This document shows positions 24,281 to 31,953 of a stretch of DNA of 44,861 bases, one piece after another (within the stretch, counting starts at the first letter, position 1; every line of letters starts with the position of its first letter). The position numbers and the translations under genes were made by a program. Source of the DNA: Clostridium mediterraneense (lineage in GTDB: Bacteria; Bacillota; Clostridia; Clostridiales; Clostridiaceae); assembly GCF_900091705.1 (NCBI RefSeq), contig NZ_LT594785.1, positions 751,257-796,117 on the forward strand, given 5' to 3'. The notes under the pieces are model-generated. The model was not told the origin of the DNA. It worked only from the letters and a program-made list of their open reading frames with translations, and made no database searches.

Positions 24281-25333
24281 ATGGAAACTAAAAAAGCTTA
24301 CATAGAAGATATAAATAAAGATAGTAAATTTTTAGATGAAGCTGCAAAGATAATTAAAGATGGTGGAGTTGTAGCATTTCCAACAGAAACAGTTTATGGA
24401 CTTGGAGCAAATGCTTTAGACCCAGAAGCTGTAATAAAAATATTTAAGGCTAAAGGAAGACCTCAAGATAATCCTTTAATAGTTCATGTAGCATCAAAGG
24501 ATATATCAGAATATGTAGAAGAAATACCAGAGCTTGCAGTAAAGCTTATGGATAAATTCTGGCCAGGTCCTTTGACTATGATCTTAAAGAAAAAAAGTAT
24601 AATTCCAGCTACTACATCAGCAAATTTAGATAGTATAGGAATTAGAATGCCAGATAGTGAAATAGCACTAGAACTTATTAAAAGATCAGGAAAACCAATA
24701 GCTGCTCCTTCAGCAAATATTTCAGGAAGACCTAGTCCAACTGATATGGAAAGATGCATTGAAGATCTTGATGGAAAAATTGATTATATACTTGGTGGAG
24801 AAAGAAGTGAAGTCGGAGTTGAGTCTACAATTGTAGATTTAACAGTAAATCCTCCATGTATTTTAAGACCAGGTGGATTAACACTTGAAGATCTTAGAGA
24901 AGTAGATGAAAAAATATATATAGATAAAGCTTTACTAGAGGAAAAGGTTTCAAATAATTTAAAGCCTAAAGCGCCAGGAATGAAGTATACTCATTATTCT
25001 CCAAAAGCAAAAGTAAGAATAATTAGAGGAGAACAAGAAAAAGTACTTGAAAAAATTGGCGAGATGTTGCATAATTACAAAGATGAAGATTTAAAAGTAG
25101 GAATTATGGCAACCGATGAAACAAAAGATTTTTATAAAGATACTTTTGTTATAAGTCTTGGTAAAAGATCAAAGCCAGAAACTATAGCTAAATCTTTATT
25201 TGAAGCTCTTAGAAGTTTTGATGATGCAGGAGTAGATATTATACTTAGCGAATCTTTTGAAGAAAAAGGGATTGGCATAGCTATAATGAATAGATTAAAA
25301 AAATCTTCTGGATTTGATATTATAGATGTATAA
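24281..25333 (+). CDS. ywlC: Threonylcarbamoyl-AMP synthase (Sua5 type)
   Basis: 350 residues. An N-terminal YrdC/TsaC domain (about 10-205) carries VAFPTETVYGLGANAL, KAKGRPQDNPLIVHV, the acidic/His core and SANISGRPSPT. A C-terminal Sua5 domain (about 230-350) begins near GMKYTHYSPKAKV. It converts Thr, bicarbonate and ATP to threonylcarbamoyl-AMP, the first step of tRNA t6A37 synthesis. ATG 24281 is chosen because AAGAGGTGA (24267-24275) lies upstream; an in-frame GTG at 24272 falls inside that site. Coupled to the membrane-protein gene before it. Confidence 0.93.
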   Translation: METKKAYIEDINKDSKFLDEAAKIIKDGGVVAFPTETVYGLGANALDPEAVIKIFKAKGRPQDNPLIVHVASKDISEYVEEIPELAVKLMDKFWPGPLTMILKKKSIIPATTSANLDSIGIRMPDSEIALELIKRSGKPIAAPSANISGRPSPTDMERCIEDLDGKIDYILGGERSEVGVESTIVDLTVNPPCILRPGGLTLEDLREVDEKIYIDKALLEEKVSNNLKPKAPGMKYTHYSPKAKVRIIRGEQEKVLEKIGEMLHNYKDEDLKVGIMATDETKDFYKDTFVISLGKRSKPETIAKSLFEALRSFDDAGVDIILSESFEEKGIGIAIMNRLKKSSGFDIIDV

Positions 25334-25359
25334 GGGATACTAGTTTAGTTTTGAAAATT

Positions 25360-25394
25360 AAAGAAGGTAAAAATTTTACACTTCTTTTTTTTTA
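25360..25394 (+). terminator. Terminator after the Sua5-type gene
   Basis: Stem AAGAAG/CTTCTT (25361-25366 with 25381-25386), extended by GTAA/TTAC with a single bulged A, followed by a run of T residues. It is AT-rich but has a long T tract. Confidence 0.65.
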
Positions 25395-25424
25395 TATATT
25401 ATTTTAAATAGGAGGGCTTGATAT

Positions 25425-25874
25425 ATGAAGATAGCAGTAGGTTGCGACCATGGTGGATTTTTATTAAAAAATGAAATAGTTGCACATCTTGAATCAAAGG
25501 GAATTGAATTTAAAGATTTCGGAACTTATAGTGAAGAATCATGTGATTACCCTGATATATCAATAAAAGTTGCAGAAGCAGTAACATCTAAGGAATATGA
25601 TTATGGAATATTAATATGTGGTACTGGTATAGGAATATCTATAGCAGCCAATAAAGTTCCAGGAATAAGAGCAGCACTTTGTTCTGATACATTTAGTGCT
25701 AGATTAACAAGAGAACATAATAATGCAAATATCTTAGCCTTAGGTCAAAGAGTAGTAGGATTTGGATTAGCCCTTGATATTGTTGATGCCTTTTTAGGGG
25801 GAGAATATGAAGGTGGAAGACATGAAAGAAGAATAGGAAAAATTACTTCAATAGAAGAAAAATATTCAAAATAA
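25425..25874 (+). CDS. rpiB: Ribose-5-phosphate isomerase B
   Basis: 149 residues of the LacA/RpiB family. CDHGGFLLKNEI (D8, H9) and LICGTGIGISIAANK with catalytic C65 are present, together with NILALGQRVVGF and the C-terminal RHERRI. It interconverts ribose 5-phosphate and ribulose 5-phosphate; the RpiB, AlsB or LacAB activity cannot be fully separated by eye, but the single-subunit layout favours RpiB. AGGAGG lies upstream of the ATG. upp follows 25 bases later, linking ribose-phosphate supply to PRPP-dependent salvage. Confidence 0.93.
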   Translation: MKIAVGCDHGGFLLKNEIVAHLESKGIEFKDFGTYSEESCDYPDISIKVAEAVTSKEYDYGILICGTGIGISIAANKVPGIRAALCSDTFSARLTREHNNANILALGQRVVGFGLALDIVDAFLGGEYEGGRHERRIGKITSIEEKYSK

Positions 25875-25899
25875 TTTAAAGTCTTAGGAGGAATAGTAA

Positions 25900-26529
25900 A
25901 TGAGTAAGGTTACACAAATAGCACATCCATTAATATTACACAAATTAACAATCATAAGAGATAAGAATACAGGTTCTAAAGATTTTAGAGAACTTGTAGA
26001 AGAAGTATCAATGCTTATGGCATATGAAGTTACTAGAGATTTACAAATGGAAGAAGTAGAAATTGAAACTCCTGTATGCGTAACTAGACAAAAAGTTTTA
26101 TCAGGAAAGAAAATGGCTATAGTACCTATTTTAAGAGCAGGACTTGGTATGGTTGATGGAATGCTTAAATTAATTCCAGCAGCTAAAGTTGGGCATATAG
26201 GATTATACAGAGATGAAGAAACTCTTCAACCAGTAGAGTATTTCTGTAAGTTACCTCAAGATATAGCAGATAGAGATGTTATAGTTGTGGACCCTATGCT
26301 TGCAACAGGGGGTTCAGCAGCAGATGCTATTTCTCTTTTAAAGCAAAAGGGAGCAAAATATATAAGACTTATGTGTCTAATTTCTTCACCAGAAGGAGTT
26401 AAGGCTGTTATGGAAGCACATCCAGATGTAGATATTTATGTCGGAGCTATTGATGAAAAGCTTAATGAACATGGATATATTGTACCAGGACTTGGAGATG
26501 CTGGAGATAGATTATTTGGAACAAAATAG
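25900..26529 (+). CDS. upp: Uracil phosphoribosyltransferase
   Basis: 209 residues, the full family length. The visible motifs are [15 protein letters not shown] (substrate loop), the PRPP-binding [16 protein letters not shown], and the C-terminal uracil-binding [17 protein letters not shown]. It makes UMP from uracil and PRPP. GGAGG precedes the ATG. Co-transcribed with rpiB. Confidence 0.97.
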   Translation: MSKVTQIAHPLILHKLTIIRDKNTGSKDFRELVEEVSMLMAYEVTRDLQMEEVEIETPVCVTRQKVLSGKKMAIVPILRAGLGMVDGMLKLIPAAKVGHIGLYRDEETLQPVEYFCKLPQDIADRDVIVVDPMLATGGSAADAISLLKQKGAKYIRLMCLISSPEGVKAVMEAHPDVDIYVGAIDEKLNEHGYIVPGLGDAGDRLFGTK

Positions 26530-26542
26530 TGTATAATATTAC

Positions 26543-26575
26543 ATAGTGGGGTTTAATAAAAACTCCACTATTTAT
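26543..26575 (+). terminator. Hairpin after upp, possible weak terminator
   Basis: A 12-bp stem with one G-U pair (26543-26554 with 26560-26571) and a 5-base loop, followed by only a broken T tract (TTATTATG). Readthrough into wecB is likely. Confidence 0.55.
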
Positions 26576-26602
26576 TATGATTAAATTGCAGGAGGCAGGA
26601 AA

Positions 26603-27757
26603 ATGGATAAGATAAAGATTTTAACTATTTTCGGAACAAGACCAGAAGCTATAAAAATGGCTCCACTTGTTAAGGAATTAGAAAAAAGAGGAGAGATAGA
26701 ATCAAAAGTATGTGTAACAGCACAACATAGAGAAATGTTAGACCAAGTTTTAGAACTATTTGAAATAAAGCCAGATTTTGATCTTGATATAATGAAAACA
26801 AGACAATCATTAACAGGTATAACAAATAGAATTCTTGAAGGATTAGAAGAGCTATTTGCAAAAGAAAAACCTGATATGATATTAGTTCATGGAGATACAA
26901 CAACAACATTTTCAAGTGGTCTTGCAGCATTTTATCAACAAATAAGAGTTGGACATGTAGAAGCAGGACTTAGAACTTTTGATAAGTACTTCCCATTCCC
27001 AGAAGAAATGAATAGAAAACTTACAGGAGCATTAGCAGATTTACACTTCTCACCAACACCAGGTTCAAAAAATAACTTATTAAGAGAAGGTATACATGAA
27101 GAAGATATATATATAACAGGAAATACTGTTATAGATGCTATGGCTCATACAGTAGAAGATGATTATGTATTTGAAACAGAAGAGCTTAATAAAATTGATT
27201 TTAAAAATAAGAAAGTTATTATGGTAACTGCTCACAGAAGAGAAAACTGGGGAGAAGGAATTGATAATATTTGTGAAGCTTTAGGAAATATAGTTGATAA
27301 CAATGAAGATGTAGAATTAGTATATCTTGTTCATTTAAATCCAGTTGTTAAAGATGTTGTTCACGCAAAGCTTGGTAACAAAGAAAGAGTTCATTTATTA
27401 TCACCACTTGATACAAAAGAAACTCATAATTTAATGAATAAATGCTTTATGGTTATGACAGATTCAGGTGGACTACAAGAAGAAGCACCTCATCTTGGAA
27501 AACCAGTTCTAGTTTTAAGAGGAGTAACAGAAAGACCAGAAGCAGTTGAAGCTGGTACTGTTAAACTTGTTGGAACAAATGTAGAAGTTATAGTAAATGA
27601 AGCAAATGCTTTAATTAATGATGAAGCTTACTACAATAAAATGAGTAAGGCTGTAAATCCATATGGTGATGGTAAAGCATCAGAAAGAATAGTTGATGCA
27701 ATACTTAAGTATTATGGTAAAAATGATAAAGAAGTAGAAGAGTTTGTAAGCAAATAA
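26603..27757 (+). CDS. wecB: UDP-N-acetylglucosamine 2-epimerase (non-hydrolysing)
   Basis: 384 residues, GT-B-like epimerase (WecB/MnaA). The N-terminus ILTIFGTRPEAIKMAPLV, VHGDTTTTFSSGLAAF, GHVEAGLRTFDKYFPFPEEMNR, TAHRRENWG and TDSGGLQEEAPHLGKPVLVLR are all family signatures. It interconverts UDP-GlcNAc and UDP-ManNAc for wall teichoic acid linkage units or other surface polymers. GGAGG lies upstream of the ATG. A strong terminator follows. No surface-polymer cluster is visible nearby, so this is probably the housekeeping copy. Confidence 0.95.
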   Translation: MDKIKILTIFGTRPEAIKMAPLVKELEKRGEIESKVCVTAQHREMLDQVLELFEIKPDFDLDIMKTRQSLTGITNRILEGLEELFAKEKPDMILVHGDTTTTFSSGLAAFYQQIRVGHVEAGLRTFDKYFPFPEEMNRKLTGALADLHFSPTPGSKNNLLREGIHEEDIYITGNTVIDAMAHTVEDDYVFETEELNKIDFKNKKVIMVTAHRRENWGEGIDNICEALGNIVDNNEDVELVYLVHLNPVVKDVVHAKLGNKERVHLLSPLDTKETHNLMNKCFMVMTDSGGLQEEAPHLGKPVLVLRGVTERPEAVEAGTVKLVGTNVEVIVNEANALINDEAYYNKMSKAVNPYGDGKASERIVDAILKYYGKNDKEVEEFVSK

Positions 27758-27770
27758 TATTTTTATATTT

Positions 27771-27801
27771 AGACTGTCTAAAAATAGACAGTCTTTTTTT
27801 A
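27771..27801 (+). terminator. Terminator of wecB
   Basis: A 10-bp perfect stem AGACTGTCTA/TAGACAGTCT (27771-27780 with 27785-27794), a 4-base loop and six or more T residues. Confidence 0.93.
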
Positions 27802-27926
27802 TGAATTTTATAAAAAATAAAAATTCATAAAATTTATATATAATTCTATTTTTATAAATTTAAGGAAACTATTTATTGGTATATATAAAATGATTAAATT
27901 CAATTGTGTTTTTTTTAACAAATCAC

Positions 27927-27955
27927 TTGAATAATATACATTATATGGATATAAT
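27927..27955 (+). promoter_or_regulatory. Sigma-A promoter of the thiolase gene
   Basis: TTGAAT (27927-27932), a 17-bp spacer and a perfect TATAAT (27950-27955). The predicted start is near 27962, giving a 40-nt leader. Confidence 0.8.
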
Positions 27956-27959
27956 GTAA

Positions 27960-27976
27960 TTGTATTTCAAATACAA
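27960..27976. promoter_or_regulatory. Operator-like dyad at the thiolase transcription start
   Basis: TTGTATTT-C-AAATACAA is a perfect 8-bp inverted repeat overlapping the predicted +1. The TTG...CAA ends recall redox-repressor Rex sites (TTGTTAANNNNTTAACAA), but the half-sites and spacing differ, so the regulator is unknown. Confidence 0.4.
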
Positions 27977-28001
27977 AAAGGGTTTTAATGGGGGAGAAAA
28001 A

Positions 28002-29183
28002 ATGAGAGATGTTGTAATAGTAAGTGCAGTTAGAACTGCTTTAGGTAGTTTTGGTGGAAGTTTAAAGGATGTTCCAGCAGTAGATCTTGGAGCTTTAGTA
28101 ATAAAAGAAGCTTTAAATAAAGCAGGAGTAGCTTCAAATGAAGTTGATGAAGTATTAATGGGAAATGTTGTTCAAGCAGGACTAGGTCAAAATGTTGCAA
28201 GACAAGCAGCTGTTAAAGCTGGTCTTCCTGTAGAAGTCCCAGCTATGACTATAAATAAAGTTTGTGGTTCAGGACTTAGAACAGTATCACTTGCTGCACA
28301 ATTAATTAAAACAGGAGATGTTGATGTTGTTGTTGCTGGTGGTATGGAAAATATGTCACAAGGACCTTATCTTTTAAAAACAGCTAGATATGGACAAAGA
28401 ATGGGAAATGGTCAAATGATAGATTCAATGGTTAATGATGCCCTAACAGATGCATTTGAAGGTTATCATATGGGAATTACTGCAGAAAATATAGCAGAAA
28501 GATGGAATTTAACTAGAGAAATGCAAGATGAATTTGCAGCAGCATCCCAAGCAAAAGCTGAAGTTGCAATTAATGCTGGTAGATTTAAAGATGAAATAGT
28601 TCCTGTTGTAATTCCTCAAAGAAAGGGTGAACCAATAGTATTTGATCAAGATGAATTCCCAAGATTCGGAACAACTGCTGAAAAACTTGCAAAACTTAGA
28701 CCAGCATTTAAGAAAGATGGAACAGTTACAGCAGGGAATGCTTCAGGAATAAATGATGGAGCAGCAGCAGTAGTTGTTATGAGTGCAGACAAAGCAAAAG
28801 AATTAGGCATTAAGCCAATAGCTAAGATTCTATCATATGGTTCAAAAGGGGTAGATCCTTCAATAATGGGATATGGTCCATTTGCAGCAACTAAGAGAGC
28901 TTTAGAAAATACAGGATTATCAGTAAATGATATGGATCTTATTGAAGCAAATGAAGCTTTTGCAGCTCAGAGCTTAGCAGTAGCTAAAGATTTAGAATTT
29001 GATATGAATAAAGTAAATGTAAATGGTGGAGCTATAGCGCTTGGACATCCAGTTGGAGCTTCAGGAACAAGAATACTTGTAACACTTCTTCATGAAATGC
29101 AAAAAAGAGATGCCAAGAGAGGTTTAGCTACTTTATGTATTGGTGGAGGAATGGGAACAGCGTTAGTAGTAGAGTTAATATAA
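28002..29183 (+). CDS. thlA: Acetyl-CoA acetyltransferase (thiolase)
   Basis: 393 residues, biosynthetic thiolase. The nucleophile C88 lies in [13 protein letters not shown]349 in [10 protein letters not shown] and C379 in LCIGGGMG, a complete catalytic set. It condenses two acetyl-CoA to acetoacetyl-CoA, the entry step to butyrate/butanol-type fermentation in clostridia. ATG 28002 is chosen because GGGGGAGA is just upstream; the longer frame from TTG 27960 starts at the predicted transcription start. Monocistronic, with a strong promoter and terminator, which fits a highly expressed central enzyme. Confidence 0.96.
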   Translation: MRDVVIVSAVRTALGSFGGSLKDVPAVDLGALVIKEALNKAGVASNEVDEVLMGNVVQAGLGQNVARQAAVKAGLPVEVPAMTINKVCGSGLRTVSLAAQLIKTGDVDVVVAGGMENMSQGPYLLKTARYGQRMGNGQMIDSMVNDALTDAFEGYHMGITAENIAERWNLTREMQDEFAAASQAKAEVAINAGRFKDEIVPVVIPQRKGEPIVFDQDEFPRFGTTAEKLAKLRPAFKKDGTVTAGNASGINDGAAAVVVMSADKAKELGIKPIAKILSYGSKGVDPSIMGYGPFAATKRALENTGLSVNDMDLIEANEAFAAQSLAVAKDLEFDMNKVNVNGGAIALGHPVGASGTRILVTLLHEMQKRDAKRGLATLCIGGGMGTALVVELI

Positions 29184-29227
29184 AAATTTAGAATTTAAAA
29201 ATTGAATAAAAAATATAATAATGTATA

Positions 29228-29262
29228 AAATAAGCCTATATTAATTTTAGGCTTATTTTTTT
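29228..29262 (+). terminator. Terminator of the thiolase gene
   Basis: Stem AATAAGCCTA/TAGGCTTATT around 29229-29238 and 29248-29257, followed by a T run. Confidence 0.9.
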
Positions 29263-29750
29263 GTAATACAGTTAAAAAATTTATGAAAAAGTTAGAAAAA
29301 TGAGAAAGTAATACAAAAAAATTAATAAAGATGATAAAAAAAGTTATAAAAATATGAAGTTATAAAAAAATATACATTCAATTTTATTGTTAGAGCATAA
29401 ATTTCAAAATGATAGAATTTTGTAATATTAATTATTTGATTTTGAATAAATAATATTTTAACAAAAAAAATATTAAATTGATAAGAATTATTTATTTTAG
29501 CCATTATAGTAGAATATAATAAAAAATAAAAAAATCTGAATATTCTGAAAATTGAATTAAAAAATAAAAGTTAAATCTTTTTTAATGAAATTTAAAGGAA
29601 ACATGACTAAAGAGAAGTTTTCTGCTTATAAATTTAATTTAATTTAATAAAATTGTCGAATATTAAAGAATTTAACCTATAAAGTGATTTTTAAAAAGTA
29701 GTGTTTAAGCATATAATATCAAGGGATATTAATCACTGTGGAGGTAAGAG
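29263..29750 (+). other. 488-bp extremely AT-rich region upstream of the atp operon
   Basis: I see no gene here; the open frame on the minus strand at 29322-29504 is low-complexity Asn/Ile/Phe/Tyr sequence with no ribosome binding site. The region has near-repeats of AGTTATAAAAA (about 29340-29375), a 9-bp AT-only dyad TAATATTTT/AAAATATTA (29451-29475), a Spo0A-box match TGTCGAA (29654-29660) and an inverted pair AGTGATT/AATCACT (29683-29689 with 29731-29737). A TATAAT at 29712-29717 is the best -10 for the atp operon but lacks a good -35. Confidence 0.5.
29654..29660 (+). promoter_or_regulatory. Candidate Spo0A box upstream of the atp operon
   Basis: An exact TGTCGAA core, about 58 bp upstream of the TATAAT at 29712. 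A single 7-mer match is weak evidence. Confidence 0.25.
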
Positions 29751-30104
29751 GTGGACAAGAAAAATAAGGAAATGATTTTAAGTATTTCTAAGGTAGACAT
29801 TATCTTAGCTATTGTTACAACTCTTATTATTTCCTTTATAGATTTTAGTTATGCAATGGCATTTTTTGTCGGAAATATAATAGCTGTTATAAATTTCACA
29901 GTTAATGCTTTAACAATTAACAGAGTTTTTAAAGGAAAAAAATCAGGGTTTATTATCCAGGCAAGCTTTATAATAAGAATGCTAATAATAATAGGTATAG
30001 CATTATTATTTAGGGCGAGCTGTGTAAACCTTATATTCTATTTAGTAGGGTTTATTTTTCATCAGTTAGCGATGTTCATTTATGCTAGAAAAGGTTTAAG
30101 CTAA
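29751..30104 (+). CDS. atpI: ATP synthase subunit I
   Basis: 117 residues with a GTG start (GGAGGT at 29740-29745 upstream). There are four hydrophobic segments (about 14-30, 34-52, 66-84 and 93-112), typical of AtpI/UncI, a small membrane protein that helps assemble the c-ring and possibly imports Mg. First gene of the atp operon in the usual position before atpB. Sequence is poorly conserved across the family, so the call rests on size, topology and position. Confidence 0.82.
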   Translation: MDKKNKEMILSISKVDIILAIVTTLIISFIDFSYAMAFFVGNIIAVINFTVNALTINRVFKGKKSGFIIQASFIIRMLIIIGIALLFRASCVNLIFYLVGFIFHQLAMFIYARKGLS

Positions 30105-30159
30105 AGTGAGCATTACTAGTGTTTTCTAAATATTTTTCAAAAGAGAGGGAGTGAATTAA

Positions 30160-30834
30160 ATGAATATTTTTGCACCTATGTTTACTATCAATATAGGCGG
30201 AATAGTATTACCAAGTTATTTAATCATTCAGTGGATTATTATGTTACTTATAATAATTATAGGAGCTATTGTAGCAACAGGACTGAAGATGAAACCTAGT
30301 AAGAAACAAGCGCTTGTAGAATTATTCTATGAATATGTAGAAAAAATAGTATGTGGCAATATGGGGAAAAAAGGCGCAATATTCATACCATTTGTTGGAA
30401 CATTGATGATTTACATATTATTACTAAACTATGTAGGTTTATTAGGAATGTCTCCTCCAACAAAGAATTTAAACGTTACCATCGGACTTGCATTAGCAGT
30501 GTTCTTTGTAGTTCACGGTAATGCAATTAGAGTTAATGGAATAGGAGGATACTTAAAGAGCTACGCTAGTCCTGTAGCTGGAATGTTACCTCTTAACTTA
30601 ATGGAAAGAGCAATCTTCCCAGTATCATTAGCACTACGTTTATTCGGAAATATGTTAGCTGCTTCTATAACAGTTGAGTTAATATATGAAGGACTTGCTC
30701 ATATTACTTGGGCAGCACAAATTGGACTTCCAATAATAGCTCATGGATTCTTCGATTTATTCGACGGAACAATCCAAATGATAGTGTTTGTAATGTTAAC
30801 AGTTATAAACATTAAAGTATTAGCAGAGCACTAA
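30160..30834 (+). CDS. atpB: ATP synthase F0 subunit a
   Basis: 224 residues, a polytopic membrane protein. The essential Arg is R160 in SLALRLFGNMLAASI. The C-terminal helix holds HGFFDLFDGTIQMIVFVMLTVINI, the partner of the half-channel. It forms the ion path against the c-ring. AGAGGGAGTG precedes the ATG. Length is normal for clostridia. Confidence 0.95.
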   Translation: MNIFAPMFTINIGGIVLPSYLIIQWIIMLLIIIIGAIVATGLKMKPSKKQALVELFYEYVEKIVCGNMGKKGAIFIPFVGTLMIYILLLNYVGLLGMSPPTKNLNVTIGLALAVFFVVHGNAIRVNGIGGYLKSYASPVAGMLPLNLMERAIFPVSLALRLFGNMLAASITVELIYEGLAHITWAAQIGLPIIAHGFFDLFDGTIQMIVFVMLTVINIKVLAEH

Positions 30835-30886
30835 TACAAATATATAAATCAATATTAATAAACAAATCAAAATTAATTTAAATTGA

Positions 30887-31120
<234 letters not shown>

Positions 31121-31210
31121 TTTAAAGTAAAATAATTCAAAATTCAAAATTTAAAATTCAAAAGATTAATATTTATAGAGATATAATTGGTGAACTACGG
31201 AGGGATAAGT

Positions 31211-31690
31211 ATGGAAATTAAATGGCAATCAATTTTAGCGGCTATAATTAACCTTGTTATTTTAGTGTTTATTTTAAGACATTTCTTCTGGGATAGAATT
31301 AAAAAAGCTATCGAAGAAAGACAAAATGCAATTAATGAAAAATTATTAAGTGCAGATAGAGCCAGAGAAGAAGCAAGTAAGTTAAAGGCTGAAAATGAAA
31401 GAATCTTAAGAGAAGCTCAAGAAGAAGGTAAGAAAATTATTGAAGCTAGAAAGAAATCAGCAGAAGAAATCTACAATAAGATAGTTGCAGATGCTCACGC
31501 AGAAGCTGAAAACTTAAAGATTAAAGCAAATGAACAAGTTAAGATAGATATTGAAAAGGCACAAGCAAACCTTAAGGAACAAGTTATTGACCTTGCAATA
31601 GTATTATCAAAGAAAGCTGTAGAAGGATCAATAGACGAAGCTAAACATAGCGCTATTATTGATGAATATATCGAGAAAGTAGGTATGTAA
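31211..31690 (+). CDS. atpF: ATP synthase F0 subunit b
   Basis: 159 residues: an N-terminal membrane helix (about 5-26), then a long charged right-handed coiled coil to the C-terminus, ending DLAIVLSKKAVEGSIDEAKHSAIIDEYIEKVGM, where it contacts delta. It is the peripheral stalk linking F0 to F1. ATG 31211 is chosen because CGGAGGG precedes it; upstream in-frame TTG/GTG codons lack a site. Full length, and its stop codon lies 1 base before the delta gene. Confidence 0.94.
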   Translation: MEIKWQSILAAIINLVILVFILRHFFWDRIKKAIEERQNAINEKLLSADRAREEASKLKAENERILREAQEEGKKIIEARKKSAEEIYNKIVADAHAEAENLKIKANEQVKIDIEKAQANLKEQVIDLAIVLSKKAVEGSIDEAKHSAIIDEYIEKVGM

Positions 31691-31691
31691 T

Positions 31692-31937
31692 ATGAATACA
31701 GCGACAAATCAAACTGTTAATGGAATTGTTAAAACAGTAGTTCCATTAACAGAAGAACAATTAACTAAATTATTAGCTAAATTAGAAGCTAAATTTAATA
31801 AGAAAATCTTATTAAAGCAAGAAATAGATAAAAGCATTATTGGTGGACTTTATATAGAAATTGACAATGAAATTATAGATGCAACTATAAGATCAAAATA
31901 CCAAGAAATGAAGGGCTTAATGCTTAATAGAGATTAA
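31692..31937 (+). CDS. atpH: Truncated ATP synthase delta subunit (C-terminal domain only)
   Basis: 81 residues, against about 175-180 for a normal delta/OSCP subunit. From G11 onward it matches the C-terminal domain: VVPLTEEQLTKLLAKLE, KKILLKQEIDKSIIGGLYIEI and IIDATIRSKYQEMKGLML. The six-helix N-terminal domain (about 100 residues), which clasps the alpha-subunit N-terminus, is absent. The ATG is 1 base after the full-length atpF stop, so no room exists for the missing part, and no frameshift is apparent. The first ten residues (MNTATNQTVN) are not delta-like. The part kept is the one that binds subunit b. Position in the operon is canonical. A functional stator would need another contact to F1. 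Confidence 0.85.
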   Translation: MNTATNQTVNGIVKTVVPLTEEQLTKLLAKLEAKFNKKILLKQEIDKSIIGGLYIEIDNEIIDATIRSKYQEMKGLMLNRD

Positions 31938-31953
31938 AAGGTGGTGAGTCTAT

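Noticed and set aside
26530-26580. TATAAT at 26532-26537 as the wecB promoter
   Set aside because: No -35 at 16-18 bp and no extended -10; the hairpin immediately downstream would sit in the leader, so the site is more likely chance.
29322-29504. Minus-strand open frame in the gap before the atp operon
   Set aside because: Low-complexity Asn/Ile/Phe/Tyr translation, no ribosome binding site and no family resemblance; it reflects AT-rich DNA.
31187-31690. Missing delta N-terminal domain hidden as an atpF extension
   Set aside because: AtpF is a normal-length b subunit (159 residues) ending in its usual delta-contact sequence; nothing in it resembles the delta N-terminal domain.
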